A DNA stretch of 64,000 bases from contig JADJWG010000001.1 in assembly GCA_016716475.1 (NCBI GenBank), forward strand, positions 496,001-560,000, given 5' to 3'. The notes under the pieces are model-generated. The model made no database searches. It saw only the letters and a list, made by a program, of their open reading frames with translations, and was not told where the DNA came from. This document shows positions 1 to 7,566 of this stretch, one piece after another. The stretch's first letter is position 1. Each line of letters starts with the position of its first letter. This DNA comes from Phycisphaerales bacterium. GTDB taxonomy: Bacteria; Planctomycetota; Phycisphaerae; UBA1845; Fen-1342. The position numbers and the translations under genes were made by a program.

Positions 1-1
1 C

Positions 2-1645
2 TGCAACGCCGTGACCAACGAGCCCTTGGCGACCTGGTCGAACATTGACACCCTCTTCGCCATCGACCCTTCCATCTGGTCGGTCGTGCTCGAGAATCTG
101 CTGACGGACGATGACAGCTACATCAACAAGGGTGCGGATTTCATGGCGTACCGCGACCCGCTCGACGGACGCATGCACCTCCTGCAGCGCGACGCGAACG
201 AGACCTTCACCCAAACCACCTGGACCGTGACCCGCAACTTCACGGCCCTCAATAAACCCGTGTTGAACCATGTGCTCGCGGTGCCCGAGCTGCGTCAGCG
301 CTACATGGCCCATTATCGCACCGCGCGACGCGCTCTCCGCTGGGACTACTTCGAGCCCCAGTTCACCGCGCTGCGGAACCTGATCGCACCCGCGGTCGAA
401 GCCGACCCCAAGAAGCTGTACTCCTACACGCTCTTCCAGAACAACTTTACCAGCACGGTGAACATGCCCTACGCCGGGCTGGCCGGTGGCAACGTCATCG
501 GATTGCAGCAGTTCGTCAACCAGCGCGTGACCTTTCTGAACCTGAACGCGGAACTCACCGCGACCGGTCCGACGATTGATGGGGTCACACCCTCTATTGC
601 CACGCCGGAGCCGGGTACCCAGGTGTGGGTGACGGCCCACGTTACTCCCGCCGGCAGCGCTGTGGCGAAAGTCGAGCTCTTCTATCGGCCGAATCCCGCC
701 AGCCCGTATGCCCGCACACCGATGGTGCTTCTGGAGCCGGATACCTACACCGCCCCGCTACCCGTGGTCGGTTCGGGCGGCGAACGCATCGCGTATTACG
801 TGGCGGCCACCGCGGCCAACGCCTACGCCTCGCTCACCTTCCTGCCCGAGCGCACCGAGTGGGACCCGCTCTATGTTGAATACACCTTCGGAGCGACCGG
901 CGGCATGCGCATCACGGAGTGGATGTACCAGGGTGCCAGCGGCGAATTCATCGAGTTCACCAATCGCTCGAACGAGCCGGTCGACCTGACCGGTTGGAGC
1001 TTCGACGACGATCACGGCAACCCGGGCGCGTTTGACCTCAGCGCCTTTGGGCTCGTGCAACCGGGCGAATCGGTCGTGCTCACGGAGAGCCCGGCCGAGA
1101 GCTTCCGTGCCGCCTGGGGACTCGGGCCACAAGTCAAGATTGTCGGGGAACTCGGCAGCGTGAGCGGGCACAACATCGGTCGCAACGACGAACTCAACCT
1201 CTATGATGCGGACGGCGTGCTGGTCGACCGGCTCGCTTACGGCGACCAGGTCTTCCCCGGCAGCATCCGGACCCAGAACCGCAGTGGCCAGACCTGCCGG
1301 GAAGCGCTCGGCCTCAACGACGTCCACGCCTGGGAACTGTCCGCACTCGCGGATGCGTTCGGCTCTTTCGCCGCCACTACGGGTGACATCGGAACACCCG
1401 GCTCCTACCACGCACTCTCCTGCGACGGCGCGCCGGTGCCCTGCCCCGGCGACCTGAACTGTGACGGCCTGGTGAACTTCGCCGACATCTCACCGTTCAT
1501 CGCCGCGCTCAAGGCCGGCAGCCCGGACCACTGGTCCTCGTCCTGCCCGTGGCTCCACGGCGACACGAATGGCGACGGCACCGTGAACTTCGCCGACCTC
1601 AGCGGTTTCATCGCGCGCATCAAGGCCGCGATGGTCTGCCCGTAA
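2..1645 (+). CDS. Secreted CotH-like / lamin-tail / dockerin-like protein (5' partial)
   Basis: The reading frame is open to the left edge, so the N-terminus lies outside the window; the GTG at 11 is probably not the true start. The first ~170 visible residues match the C-terminal half of CotH-kinase-like proteins: an ENLLTDDDSYINKG stretch, then a region with vpELRqrYmahYrt character. Around residues 300-440 there is a lamin-tail-like domain (ITEWMYQGASGEFIEF, then LTGWSFDDD). The C-terminus has two calcium-loop repeats, GDLNCDGLVNFADIS and GDTNGDGTVNFADLS, as in dockerin type I modules. The protein is probably extracellular and surface-associated. The domain order is typical of large planctomycete secreted proteins. 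The exact substrate is unknown. Confidence 0.8.
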   Translation, partial: CNAVTNEPLATWSNIDTLFAIDPSIWSVVLENLLTDDDSYINKGADFMAYRDPLDGRMHLLQRDANETFTQTTWTVTRNFTALNKPVLNHVLAVPELRQRYMAHYRTARRALRWDYFEPQFTALRNLIAPAVEADPKKLYSYTLFQNNFTSTVNMPYAGLAGGNVIGLQQFVNQRVTFLNLNAELTATGPTIDGVTPSIATPEPGTQVWVTAHVTPAGSAVAKVELFYRPNPASPYARTPMVLLEPDTYTAPLPVVGSGGERIAYYVAATAANAYASLTFLPERTEWDPLYVEYTFGATGGMRITEWMYQGASGEFIEFTNRSNEPVDLTGWSFDDDHGNPGAFDLSAFGLVQPGESVVLTESPAESFRAAWGLGPQVKIVGELGSVSGHNIGRNDELNLYDADGVLVDRLAYGDQVFPGSIRTQNRSGQTCREALGLNDVHAWELSALADAFGSFAATTGDIGTPGSYHALSCDGAPVPCPGDLNCDGLVNFADISPFIAALKAGSPDHWSSSCPWLHGDTNGDGTVNFADLSGFIARIKAAMVCP

Positions 1646-1670
1646 CGCCGGCGTGGCCGCACCCGAACAC

Positions 1671-2465
1671 TCACTCCAGGCCGAGTTCCGCCCGGAGCGG
1701 CGCGTATTGCCGTAACTGCTCCCAGAGCTGATCGAACGTCGGACCCGCCTGTGCCTGTGACGCGGGCGGCTCCGCACGCCGCGCTGCGCCCGGCTCCGCG
1801 GTGGTTCCCGGCGCCCCGGGCACCATCGTCAGCGCCCTCAGCAGCACGTACCGCTCCAACGACCGAAACCGCTCGGCACAGGGGTTCCCCAACGGTCGAC
1901 CCGCCAGCAGCGCCCGCAACTCGTCCGTGGCCGGTGCGCACAACTTCCGGCTGAACAGCCAGCCCCTCAGGAGCGCACGTTTCTCTTCGGCGGTTCCGTC
2001 CAACAGCAGCGCCACGCCCAGCGACTCGGGCACGGAATGCAGTGCTCCCAGGTTGTGCCGCAGACGATGCGTGACGTCCGCGGCCGCGACGAGCAGGCGC
2101 GGCCCCACGAAAGCGGCCGCCGCGAGCGAGAGGGTGCGCAACTCCGCATCCGGATGGTCCAGCCCGGCGTGTAGCGGTGCGAGGTGCTGTGCTTCGCCCG
2201 ACATCACAAACTGCGCCGTCGCGGGCAACACCGTGTGCCGCCAGCGGGCAGGATCGTACTCGTCGCGCAGATCCCACTCGGCACACAAAGCCGCCAGGTC
2301 CGCGCCGGCCGTGCTCCGCACCACCTCCGGCGCAAACACCGCCCACCACAGGACGAACCAGCCGCACAACTCCTCCCTGCGGCTCTTGTCCGGATCCTCA
2401 CGGTGCGCCCGCAACCACGCGAGCTCCTCGGAGAGGAGCACACCGATGCGAGGCCCGGAGATCAT
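1671..2465 (-). CDS. Hypothetical protein, helical, unknown function
   Basis: About 264 residues if it starts at the ATG at 2465 (MISGPRIGVLLSEELAWLR). GTG codons 15 and 27 bases further upstream are alternatives, and the longer arginine-rich extension beyond them looks like non-coding sequence. The protein has no signal peptide and is rich in Ala, Leu and Arg. Its middle part reads as helical, HEAT-like stretches (for example AELRTLSLAAAAFVGPRLL), and a Pro/Ala-rich linker precedes a final helix. It is convergent with the CotH/dockerin gene, whose stop is only 25 bases away. I do not recognise the family; nothing in the sequence points to catalysis. Confidence 0.6.
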   Translation of the reverse strand: MISGPRIGVLLSEELAWLRAHREDPDKSRREELCGWFVLWWAVFAPEVVRSTAGADLAALCAEWDLRDEYDPARWRHTVLPATAQFVMSGEAQHLAPLHAGLDHPDAELRTLSLAAAAFVGPRLLVAAADVTHRLRHNLGALHSVPESLGVALLLDGTAEEKRALLRGWLFSRKLCAPATDELRALLAGRPLGNPCAERFRSLERYVLLRALTMVPGAPGTTAEPGAARRAEPPASQAQAGPTFDQLWEQLRQYAPLRAELGLE

Positions 2466-2957
2466 CTGCCCGCTGAACACGGGAACCCTCACCCGCCCGG
2501 CGGGACCGCCGCCGGGGTCCGCCATACCACCAGCCCGGCCGTTCAACCGCTCGGGACGGAATTTCCCAATTCTGTGCCGCCGAGGACCGCGCCGCCAGCT
2601 TCTCTTTCTCTCGGGTAACCCACGCGACCAGCGCAACGGGCCGTGGACAGCGCTGCCGGAGTAACAGCCACGGCCGGAGCGGGTCCGTGCGTACTCTCGG
2701 AGATCCCATGGACATTACCCGGACCGCCAGGAGCGCGCCCCTTATGAGGATGGGTTCCGACACAACCCTTGGGAGTGGTGTCGTCCACAAGCGTCGGGAA
2801 CGGATCCGTTTCCCAGCAAGGGTCGACACTCTGCCCGCCGCGGGCAGACACTCGACCCAAGGAGCGGCGCGCGGCGCCCCCAGGCGGGCGGTGTTTGCGA
2901 TCTAGCCGCCCGCAGCCGGATGGTGGCCTGCGAAGGAACACCAACCCACGCTTCCCG
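2466..2957. other. Intergenic stretch with one interrupted palindrome
   Basis: No convincing gene in 492 bases. Reading frames here are arginine/proline-rich and have no recognisable domain. The notable content is the interrupted palindrome at 2821-2857, which lies 100 bases beyond the 3' end of the HNH gene. Confidence 0.5.
2821..2857. repeat. 37-bp interrupted palindrome
   Basis: Outer arms GGTCGA (2821-2826) and TCGACC (2852-2857), a CAC on each side, then inner arms TCTGCCCGC (2830-2838) and GCGGGCAGA (2840-2848) around a single central C. All 15 arm positions pair perfectly; only the two CAC blocks do not. There is no T-run, so it is not a standard terminator. It could be a protein-binding site, a recombination site at the island edge, or a hairpin in the 3' region of the HNH transcript. 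Confidence 0.75.
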
Positions 2958-3242
2958 CTACCGATTGCCTTTGGTCCGATTGTGGGTGGTGCAGAGCATC
3001 TGGCAGTTCTTGGCGGAGCTATCGCCGCCTTTGCTCCACGCCGAAACGTGGTCGGCGTCCATCTCGTCGAGCTTGTAGATGCGGGCCTTGTTGGCGTTGT
3101 CGCCCACCGCGCACAGCGGGCAGTTGGATTTGTTCTTGCCCTTCACCGCCTGCGTCTGCTTGTTGTACGCGACCTTCTTCGTCTTCTCGTCGAACACGCG
3201 GACAGCGGGCAGCTTCTTGGCGGTCGAACCGCCGAGGCTCAT
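2958..3242 (-). CDS. Small HNH endonuclease domain protein
   Basis: 94 residues that are essentially one HNH nuclease domain. Visible metal and catalytic residues: C41-x2-C44, the E60-M-D-A-D64-H65 block with H65 as the likely general base, N79, then C84-x2-H87. The N-terminal part (KLPAVRVFDEKTKKVAYNKQ) resembles the lead-in to the HNH domain at the C-terminus of DUF262/GmrSD-type proteins, so this may be a detached domain of that kind. The start codon overlaps the stop of the upstream gene (ATGA, 3242-3239), which implies translational coupling. Last gene of a five-gene minus-strand run that begins with two truncated DNA methyltransferases. A defence or mobile-element role is inferred. Confidence 0.8.
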   Translation of the reverse strand: MSLGGSTAKKLPAVRVFDEKTKKVAYNKQTQAVKGKNKSNCPLCAVGDNANKARIYKLDEMDADHVSAWSKGGDSSAKNCQMLCTTHNRTKGNR

Positions 3243-4048
3243 GCGCTCAATAGGAGTTGTCTTGCGAGCGCCTTGGTAACCTGCCAGAACATCGACGAAT
3301 CGTTGAGTCCAAGCGTGACGCCATAGCGCAGTTCCTTCGCCGGGTGGATGAAGTTGCGATACTCTTTGAGCGTGTCTGCGGCATCTTTGGCTGACTCTGT
3401 GATCCAGTTGAGCTCATGCCCAACCTTGATGTACGAGTCAAGCATCCATTTATCGATTTCGGTCGTTTTGCCCGTAGTCTTGTCCTTTGGCACGTTCTTG
3501 GCCGATGTGAGTTGCGACTTGTCGGTCATCTTGTTCGCGCGTGCGACAAACAGCGCTTCCAGCAAGCCGCCCATCATCACGATGGCAGCGAGGTGCGCGT
3601 CCGCTTTGACGCAATTCGCGCACTCATGCCAGCGGCGGGTGAGAATGTCTCGCATCTGCTGATTTCCCGCCAAGGGCGAGAAATCCGGGGCGAGGTCGTC
3701 GGTGATGGCAACGGGAACAGACGCGGGAGCAACGAGCGCCGCAGCGCGGGCAGTGATTAGCGCCGCCTTCGCATCTTTGAGTGCCACGAGGTACGTGTTC
3801 TTCACAGCGTGTTTCGCGGTCGCGTCAAGCACGGCGGTGAACGGCTGGTCTATTGCCTTGAGGTCAACGCTTGGCGCACCGGAAGTCACCACGGGACGGT
3901 GAGTATTAAACCATGTCTGGGCGGTTGCCTTGAGCATGGCGACATCGTCAACGACGCGCACTTGCAGAGATGTAATCTTGCGCACGCGGGCGGCGGCGGC
4001 TGTGGCTTCGTTGATTGCGGCGTCAAGAGCATCGCAAACCGTTGGCAT
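3239..4048 (-). CDS. Unknown protein with a possible HEPN-like C-terminal segment, coupled to HNH
   Basis: 269 residues, mostly helical, with no signal peptide. The last third contains MMGGLLEALFVARAN and, ~70 residues later, LKEYRNFIHPAKELRYG. The RN-x-IHP pattern is seen in several HEPN-like helical families, but spacing is R-x3-H rather than the R-x4-6-H of active HEPN RNases, so ribonuclease activity cannot be claimed. The N-terminal ~130 residues (alanine-rich, alternating helices) are unrecognised. The 3' end overlaps the HNH start by four bases, so the two proteins are probably made in fixed ratio. Codon use looks less GC-biased than in the neighbouring housekeeping genes, consistent with acquired DNA. 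Confidence 0.7.
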   Translation of the reverse strand: MPTVCDALDAAINEATAAAARVRKITSLQVRVVDDVAMLKATAQTWFNTHRPVVTSGAPSVDLKAIDQPFTAVLDATAKHAVKNTYLVALKDAKAALITARAAALVAPASVPVAITDDLAPDFSPLAGNQQMRDILTRRWHECANCVKADAHLAAIVMMGGLLEALFVARANKMTDKSQLTSAKNVPKDKTTGKTTEIDKWMLDSYIKVGHELNWITESAKDAADTLKEYRNFIHPAKELRYGVTLGLNDSSMFWQVTKALARQLLLSA

Positions 4049-4083
4049 GAGCGCGAACTCCTTTCAATCACTGGAGCCGCGAC

Positions 4084-4689
4084 TTACTTGACCTTCTTCG
4101 TTGTCTTTTTTGCCTTTCTCTGAGGTGTTTTGGCCTTGGATTTCTGTCTTGATTTGGCAGGTGCGCCGCCATTGTCTGGCAACGTTATCGCGACCAGATT
4201 TTCTCCGACTGAACTGAGCTTGTATTTTCCGTCACCTGCTGAATCGAGGTACCCGGCGTTCTTTGCGTTTGTAAGGGTCATGCTCCAGCGCTGAACTTGC
4301 GGACGCCCCGCAAGACGGGCAGCCTCCTTCATAACCTCCGCGTCTATCGTGTCCCTTCGTTCGTTGGGCTTTGCCTCAAACTGATAAAAGTAGGCGACGA
4401 CCGCGGTAAACTGCTGATCGCTCTTCGGCGCCTTCGTAACAGTAAATGCTTTGATATCTGTCGAATGCGCTACTCCACCCGACGGGGTTGTCGCGGTTGT
4501 TGCAGCCGCAGACGCCGAAGATGTTGGCGGCGATACCGCCGCTGTCGGTGATTGCAACCCAAGCGTCTCAACCGCGAACTTTATCGCGAGTGTCTGATGC
4601 TCCTTTGTCATCCCGTCCAGCGCCGCCACAATCGCTTTCGCGGCGTCGAAGACGTCTTTGGTGTTGCTCGATCCGGAAGTCGTCGACAT
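4084..4689 (-). CDS. Unknown protein with winged-helix-like middle and Lys-rich tail
   Basis: 201 residues. Residues ~1-50 form a helix (DVFDAAKAIVAALDGMTKE). An Ala/Ser/Thr-rich linker follows. Residues ~85-170 read like a small winged-helix domain (QFTAVVAYFYQFEAKPNERRDTI ending in NAGYLDSAGDGKYKLSSVGE, which looks like a helix followed by a wing). The last ~30 residues are strongly basic (repeated K, R and KK), suggesting nucleic-acid binding. It starts 5 bases after the truncated EcoRI-type methylase and 35 bases before the next gene, so it is probably in the same operon. No family assignment; a DNA-binding role is an inference from the fold-like pattern and charge. Confidence 0.65.
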   Translation of the reverse strand: MSTTSGSSNTKDVFDAAKAIVAALDGMTKEHQTLAIKFAVETLGLQSPTAAVSPPTSSASAAATTATTPSGGVAHSTDIKAFTVTKAPKSDQQFTAVVAYFYQFEAKPNERRDTIDAEVMKEAARLAGRPQVQRWSMTLTNAKNAGYLDSAGDGKYKLSSVGENLVAITLPDNGGAPAKSRQKSKAKTPQRKAKKTTKKVK

Positions 4690-4694
4690 TATTT

Positions 4695-5165
4695 TCAGCC
4701 TTTCTTAGAAATCGGTGCCGTCACGTTGGCGGCGCCGTCGCCGTACTCGTCTTTCACGCGGTCGACGATGACGGCGATGGCCTTGGGCTTCTTGCGGTGG
4801 CCGTTGCCCCCATTTTCACCGCCGTTGTATTCGTCGAAGAGCGTCATCTGCCCGGCGAGGGGCGAGCCGTCGTAGCTGGTGCAGATGAGCCGCTTGAGGC
4901 CGAGCTTGTTGAAGTTGGCGGCGAAGTACTTGAAGAAGTTGCTCTCGAACGGGTCACGGGAGGCTTCGCCTACCCGGTCGCAGTTGCAGTAGACGACTTT
5001 GCCCTTGAACGTGTTCGGGTCGTATTCGAGGTAGGCTTCGACTTCCTTCTGGATGTCGACGTATTGGGTGTAGAACTCGTCCTGCTTGGCCGACTTGGCG
5101 GCGCTGAGGGAGCGGTTCAGTGGTTCGGTCTTCGGGTTGGGGGAGTTGCTTGCCATTCGCCGCAT
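4695..5165 (-). pseudogene. EcoRI-type adenine methylase, truncated after N-terminal part
   Basis: 156 residues. The stretch NRSLSAAKSAKQDEFYTQYV, then FKGKVVYCNCDR, SNFFKYFAANFNKLGLKRLI and SYDGSPLAGQMTLFD is the characteristic N-terminal half of the EcoRI adenine-specific methyltransferase family. That family normally continues for another ~150-200 residues, including the catalytic NPPF motif. Here the match stops at KDEYGDGAAN and the protein ends eight residues later (VTAPISKKG). The catalytic motif is absent, so it is unlikely to methylate DNA by itself. ATG at 5165 or 5156 could be the start. It lies 31 bases downstream of a second truncated methylase. Confidence 0.8.
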
Positions 5166-5196
5166 GAGGATTAACCCTCGGGACCAAAGTTGGCTG

Positions 5197-5577
5197 TCAC
5201 CTCAGCGACATTCGTCGCAAGGCGTGCCGGTCGCAGTGGTAGTAGAAGCTGCCGGTCTTCTTGAGCACGCGCGCCAGCTCGACGCAGCGCGGCCGCATGG
5301 TGTCGATGTAGGCGGCGGTGCTGGCGTGGCGGTCCTCGAAGGCGCGCTTCTCCTTGGCCTCGCCCCAGAAGACCTCGTAGTTGCGGTTGGAGTTGAACGG
5401 CGGGTCGATGTACACGAGATCGACGCACGCCGCGGGCAGCTTGCGGAGCTGCTCCAGGCAGTCGCCGCAGTAGATGATGCGGGTGTCCACGAGCGCTGAC
5501 GGCCGGCCGGCGGGGGCGGCGGGCGCGGGCGGCGTGTCGGCGGACGGTGCGGCGGGTTTCCCCTGCTTGCGAGCCAT
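5197..5577 (-). pseudogene. N4/N6 DNA methyltransferase, truncated after motif IV region
   Basis: 126 residues from the ATG at 5577. After a Pro/Ala-rich lead, residues 34-119 match the start of type III/beta-class DNA methyltransferases: IIYCGDCLEQLRKLP, then the catalytic DPPF at residues 58-61 in LVYIDPPFNSNRNYEVFWGE, then LARVLKKTGSFYYHCDRHA. Full-length enzymes carry a target-recognition region and the S-adenosylmethionine-binding FxGxG block after this point. Here the frame ends seven residues on, with unrelated sequence (LRRMSLR). It is the first gene of the minus-strand island. It is probably a decayed modification gene; a 3' deletion is more likely than a point frameshift because no continuation was seen in other frames. 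Confidence 0.75.
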
Positions 5578-5641
5578 GCGGACAGGATGCCCCACAGACG
5601 GCGAGGCGTCAACAAAGTTTCGCCGCACCACCCTCCCCCGG

Positions 5642-5662
5642 CCCCTCCCTGCAAGGGAGGGG
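5642..5662. repeat. Perfect palindrome CCCCTCCCT-gca-AGGGAGGGG
   Basis: Nine-base perfect inverted repeat with a three-base centre, in the 221-base gap between the truncated methylase and the aldehyde dehydrogenase. No T-run follows. It resembles the short intergenic REP-like palindromes seen in many GC-rich genomes. Only this copy was recognised in the window. Confidence 0.7.
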
Positions 5663-5798
5663 AGTTGCGCCGCGCGGGCGCACCGCCGGGCCTGCCGGAT
5701 GCCGACCTCACCCGTAACCGAACAGATGCCTGGCCCACCCGTCTCAATCACCGGCAAGCTGCCTGTCCCACCCCAGCCGGGACGCCGATGCTCCCTGT

Positions 5799-7229
5799 TC
5801 ACCGCGCGTCGCGTAAGACCATCAGCTTCCGCTCGGTCATCGTCTCGAGCGCGTACTTCACGCCTTCGCGGCCGAGGCCGCTGGATTTGACGCCGCCGTA
5901 GGGCATGTTGTCGACGCGGAAGCTGGGTACATCGTTGAGGATCACGCCGCCGACCTCCAGCTCCTCGTAGGCGTAATGCGCGTGGTGCAGGTCGCGCGTG
6001 AACACGCCCGCCTGGAGGCCGAACTCGCTGTCGCTGGCGGCGGTGACGGCCGCGGCGAAGTCGTCGAACGGCGTGAGCGTCGCCACGGGGCCAAAGACCT
6101 CGTCACAGCTCACCTTCTGCCGCGGGTCGACGTTCTCCAGCCACGTCGCCGCCACGAAAGCCCCCTCCCGCCGCCCGCCGCAGAGCACACGCGCCCCGGC
6201 CGCGACCGCCGCCCCGATCCAGCGCTCGATGCGGCGGGCCTCCATCTCGCTGATGAGCGGCCCGAGGAATGTCTCCTCGTCCAGCGGGTCGCCCATGCGC
6301 AGCGCCGCGGCCCGCTTGATGAGGCGCGTGCGCAGCTCGTCGTAGATCTCGCGGTGGGCAAAGACGCGCTGCACGCTGATACAGCTCTGGCCGGACTGGT
6401 AGAACGCCCCGAAGGTCAGCCGCTCGGCGACGTGGTCGAGGTCCACGCCGCGGTCGACGATGCAGGCCGCGTTGCCGCCCAGCTCAAGCGCGACGCGCTT
6501 GCGGCCGGCCTGCGACCGCAGTGTCCAGCCGACATCGGCCGAGCCGGTGAAGCTCAGCAGTGCGATCCGCGGGTCGGCCACCAGCGGGCCGGCGTCGGCC
6601 GCGGCGCACGGCACGATGGAGAACGCCGCGGGCGGCCAATCCGTCTCGGCGAGGATTTCGCCCAGCAGCACCGCGCCGACGGGTGTGACCGAAGCCGGCT
6701 TGAGCACCCACGGACAGCCGGCCGCGATCGCCGGGCCGATCTTGTGGGCGACGAGGTTCATGGGGAAGTTGAACGGTGTGATGAACGCGCACACGCCGAC
6801 CGGGAAGCGCCGCACGAGGCCCTGGTAGCCGACCGCCCGCGGGCTGATGTCCAGCGGCAGCCACTCCCCGCCGATGCGTACGGCCTCCTCGGCGGCGATG
6901 CGGAGCGTGTCAACCAGCCGGGTGACTTCGCCGCGCGCGTCACGCAGCGGCTTGCCGGCCTCGATCGCGAGGGCCCCGGCGAACTCCTCATGCCGCTCGG
7001 TTACGCGGCGGACGATGTGCTGGAGGATCTGCTGTCGCGCGCAGGCGGGTAGCCGGCGCGCTGCGGCACGGGCTTCATAGGCCGCGGTGATGGCGCGCTC
7101 CAGCGTGGCGCGGTCTCCGCGGGTGACGCGGGTCGCGACCGCCCCGGAGTACTTGTTCGTGACGGTAAGCTCGGCGCCGGTTGTTTCGGGCCGGCCGGCG
7201 ACGTAGCAGGGATAGGTTTCGCGCAGCAT
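5799..7229 (-). CDS. NAD(P)-dependent aldehyde dehydrogenase
   Basis: 476 residues from the ATG at 7229, chosen because a perfect AGGAGGT (7241-7235) sits five bases upstream; a longer frame runs on but is not protein-like. It oxidises an aldehyde to the acid using NAD(P)+. Visible family residues: TPFNFP with N154, KPAS at ~177-180, the cofactor-site SFTGSADVG, general base E249 in LELGG, and catalytic cysteine C283 in FYQSGQSCISVQR. It ends with the usual PYGGVKSSGLGREGVKYA region. The length is normal for the superfamily. The subfamily resembles lactaldehyde/glyceraldehyde-type dehydrogenases, but substrate cannot be read from sequence. Presumed cytoplasmic. Confidence 0.93.
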   Translation of the reverse strand: MLRETYPCYVAGRPETTGAELTVTNKYSGAVATRVTRGDRATLERAITAAYEARAAARRLPACARQQILQHIVRRVTERHEEFAGALAIEAGKPLRDARGEVTRLVDTLRIAAEEAVRIGGEWLPLDISPRAVGYQGLVRRFPVGVCAFITPFNFPMNLVAHKIGPAIAAGCPWVLKPASVTPVGAVLLGEILAETDWPPAAFSIVPCAAADAGPLVADPRIALLSFTGSADVGWTLRSQAGRKRVALELGGNAACIVDRGVDLDHVAERLTFGAFYQSGQSCISVQRVFAHREIYDELRTRLIKRAAALRMGDPLDEETFLGPLISEMEARRIERWIGAAVAAGARVLCGGRREGAFVAATWLENVDPRQKVSCDEVFGPVATLTPFDDFAAAVTAASDSEFGLQAGVFTRDLHHAHYAYEELEVGGVILNDVPSFRVDNMPYGGVKSSGLGREGVKYALETMTERKLMVLRDAR

Positions 7230-7328
7230 CGCATACCTCCTATGCCGTTTCCAATCATACGGCGTCGGCGGGCCGGCACGGACTGCCGCGCGCGTGCAGC
7301 CCCGGTCGCACCTGCGCTCCTCCCGACC

Positions 7329-7357
7329 TTGCCGCGCGATGCTTGTGGGGATACTCT
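7329..7357 (+). promoter_or_regulatory. Sigma-70-type promoter for small ORF-argS
   Basis: TTGCCG at 7329-7334, a 17-base spacer, and TACTCT at 7352-7357. Start of transcription expected near 7364, 38 bases before the small secreted peptide gene and upstream of argS. Confidence 0.6.
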
Positions 7358-7401
7358 GCTGGTATGGCGGCGAACTCGGATCCGACCTAGGAGCGATTCG
7401 T

Positions 7402-7557
7402 ATGCGTTTCGACAAATTGCGGGCCTGGGGTGCGGCGCTGTGCGCGTTTCTGCTCGGAGTACCCCTCACGGAGCGGGCCGTCGCCCAGGTGGGCGATATC
7501 ATCGGCGGCTCGCTGCGGCTGACCGAGGGCATCCTGCGCTCCGCCGATCGGAGTTAA
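7402..7557 (+). CDS. Small secreted peptide (51 aa) upstream of argS
   Basis: ATG at 7402 preceded by AGGAG at 7389-7393. The peptide begins MRFDKLRAWGAALCAFLLGV and continues to an AVAQ site: a basic start, a hydrophobic core and an Ala-x-Ala-like cleavage site, i.e. a signal peptide. Only ~22 residues would remain after cleavage (VGDIIGGSLRLTEGILRS...). A plausible sigma-70 promoter lies just upstream, and argS begins 9 bases after the stop, so the two are probably co-transcribed. No family recognised. It could also act as a leader ORF for argS. The combination of promoter, ribosome-binding site and signal peptide makes it likely to be translated. Confidence 0.55.
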   Translation: MRFDKLRAWGAALCAFLLGVPLTERAVAQVGDIIGGSLRLTEGILRSADRS

Positions 7558-7566
7558 CTTCCCTGC

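Noticed and set aside
1405..2367. 320-codon minus-strand frame overlapping the dockerin-like end
   Set aside because: It is an alternative frame of the 1671-2465 gene and of the CotH gene's 3' end; arginine-rich and without domains.
5976..7052. 358-codon open frame on the + strand
   Set aside because: Antisense to the aldehyde dehydrogenase; His/Arg/Asp-rich with no domain.
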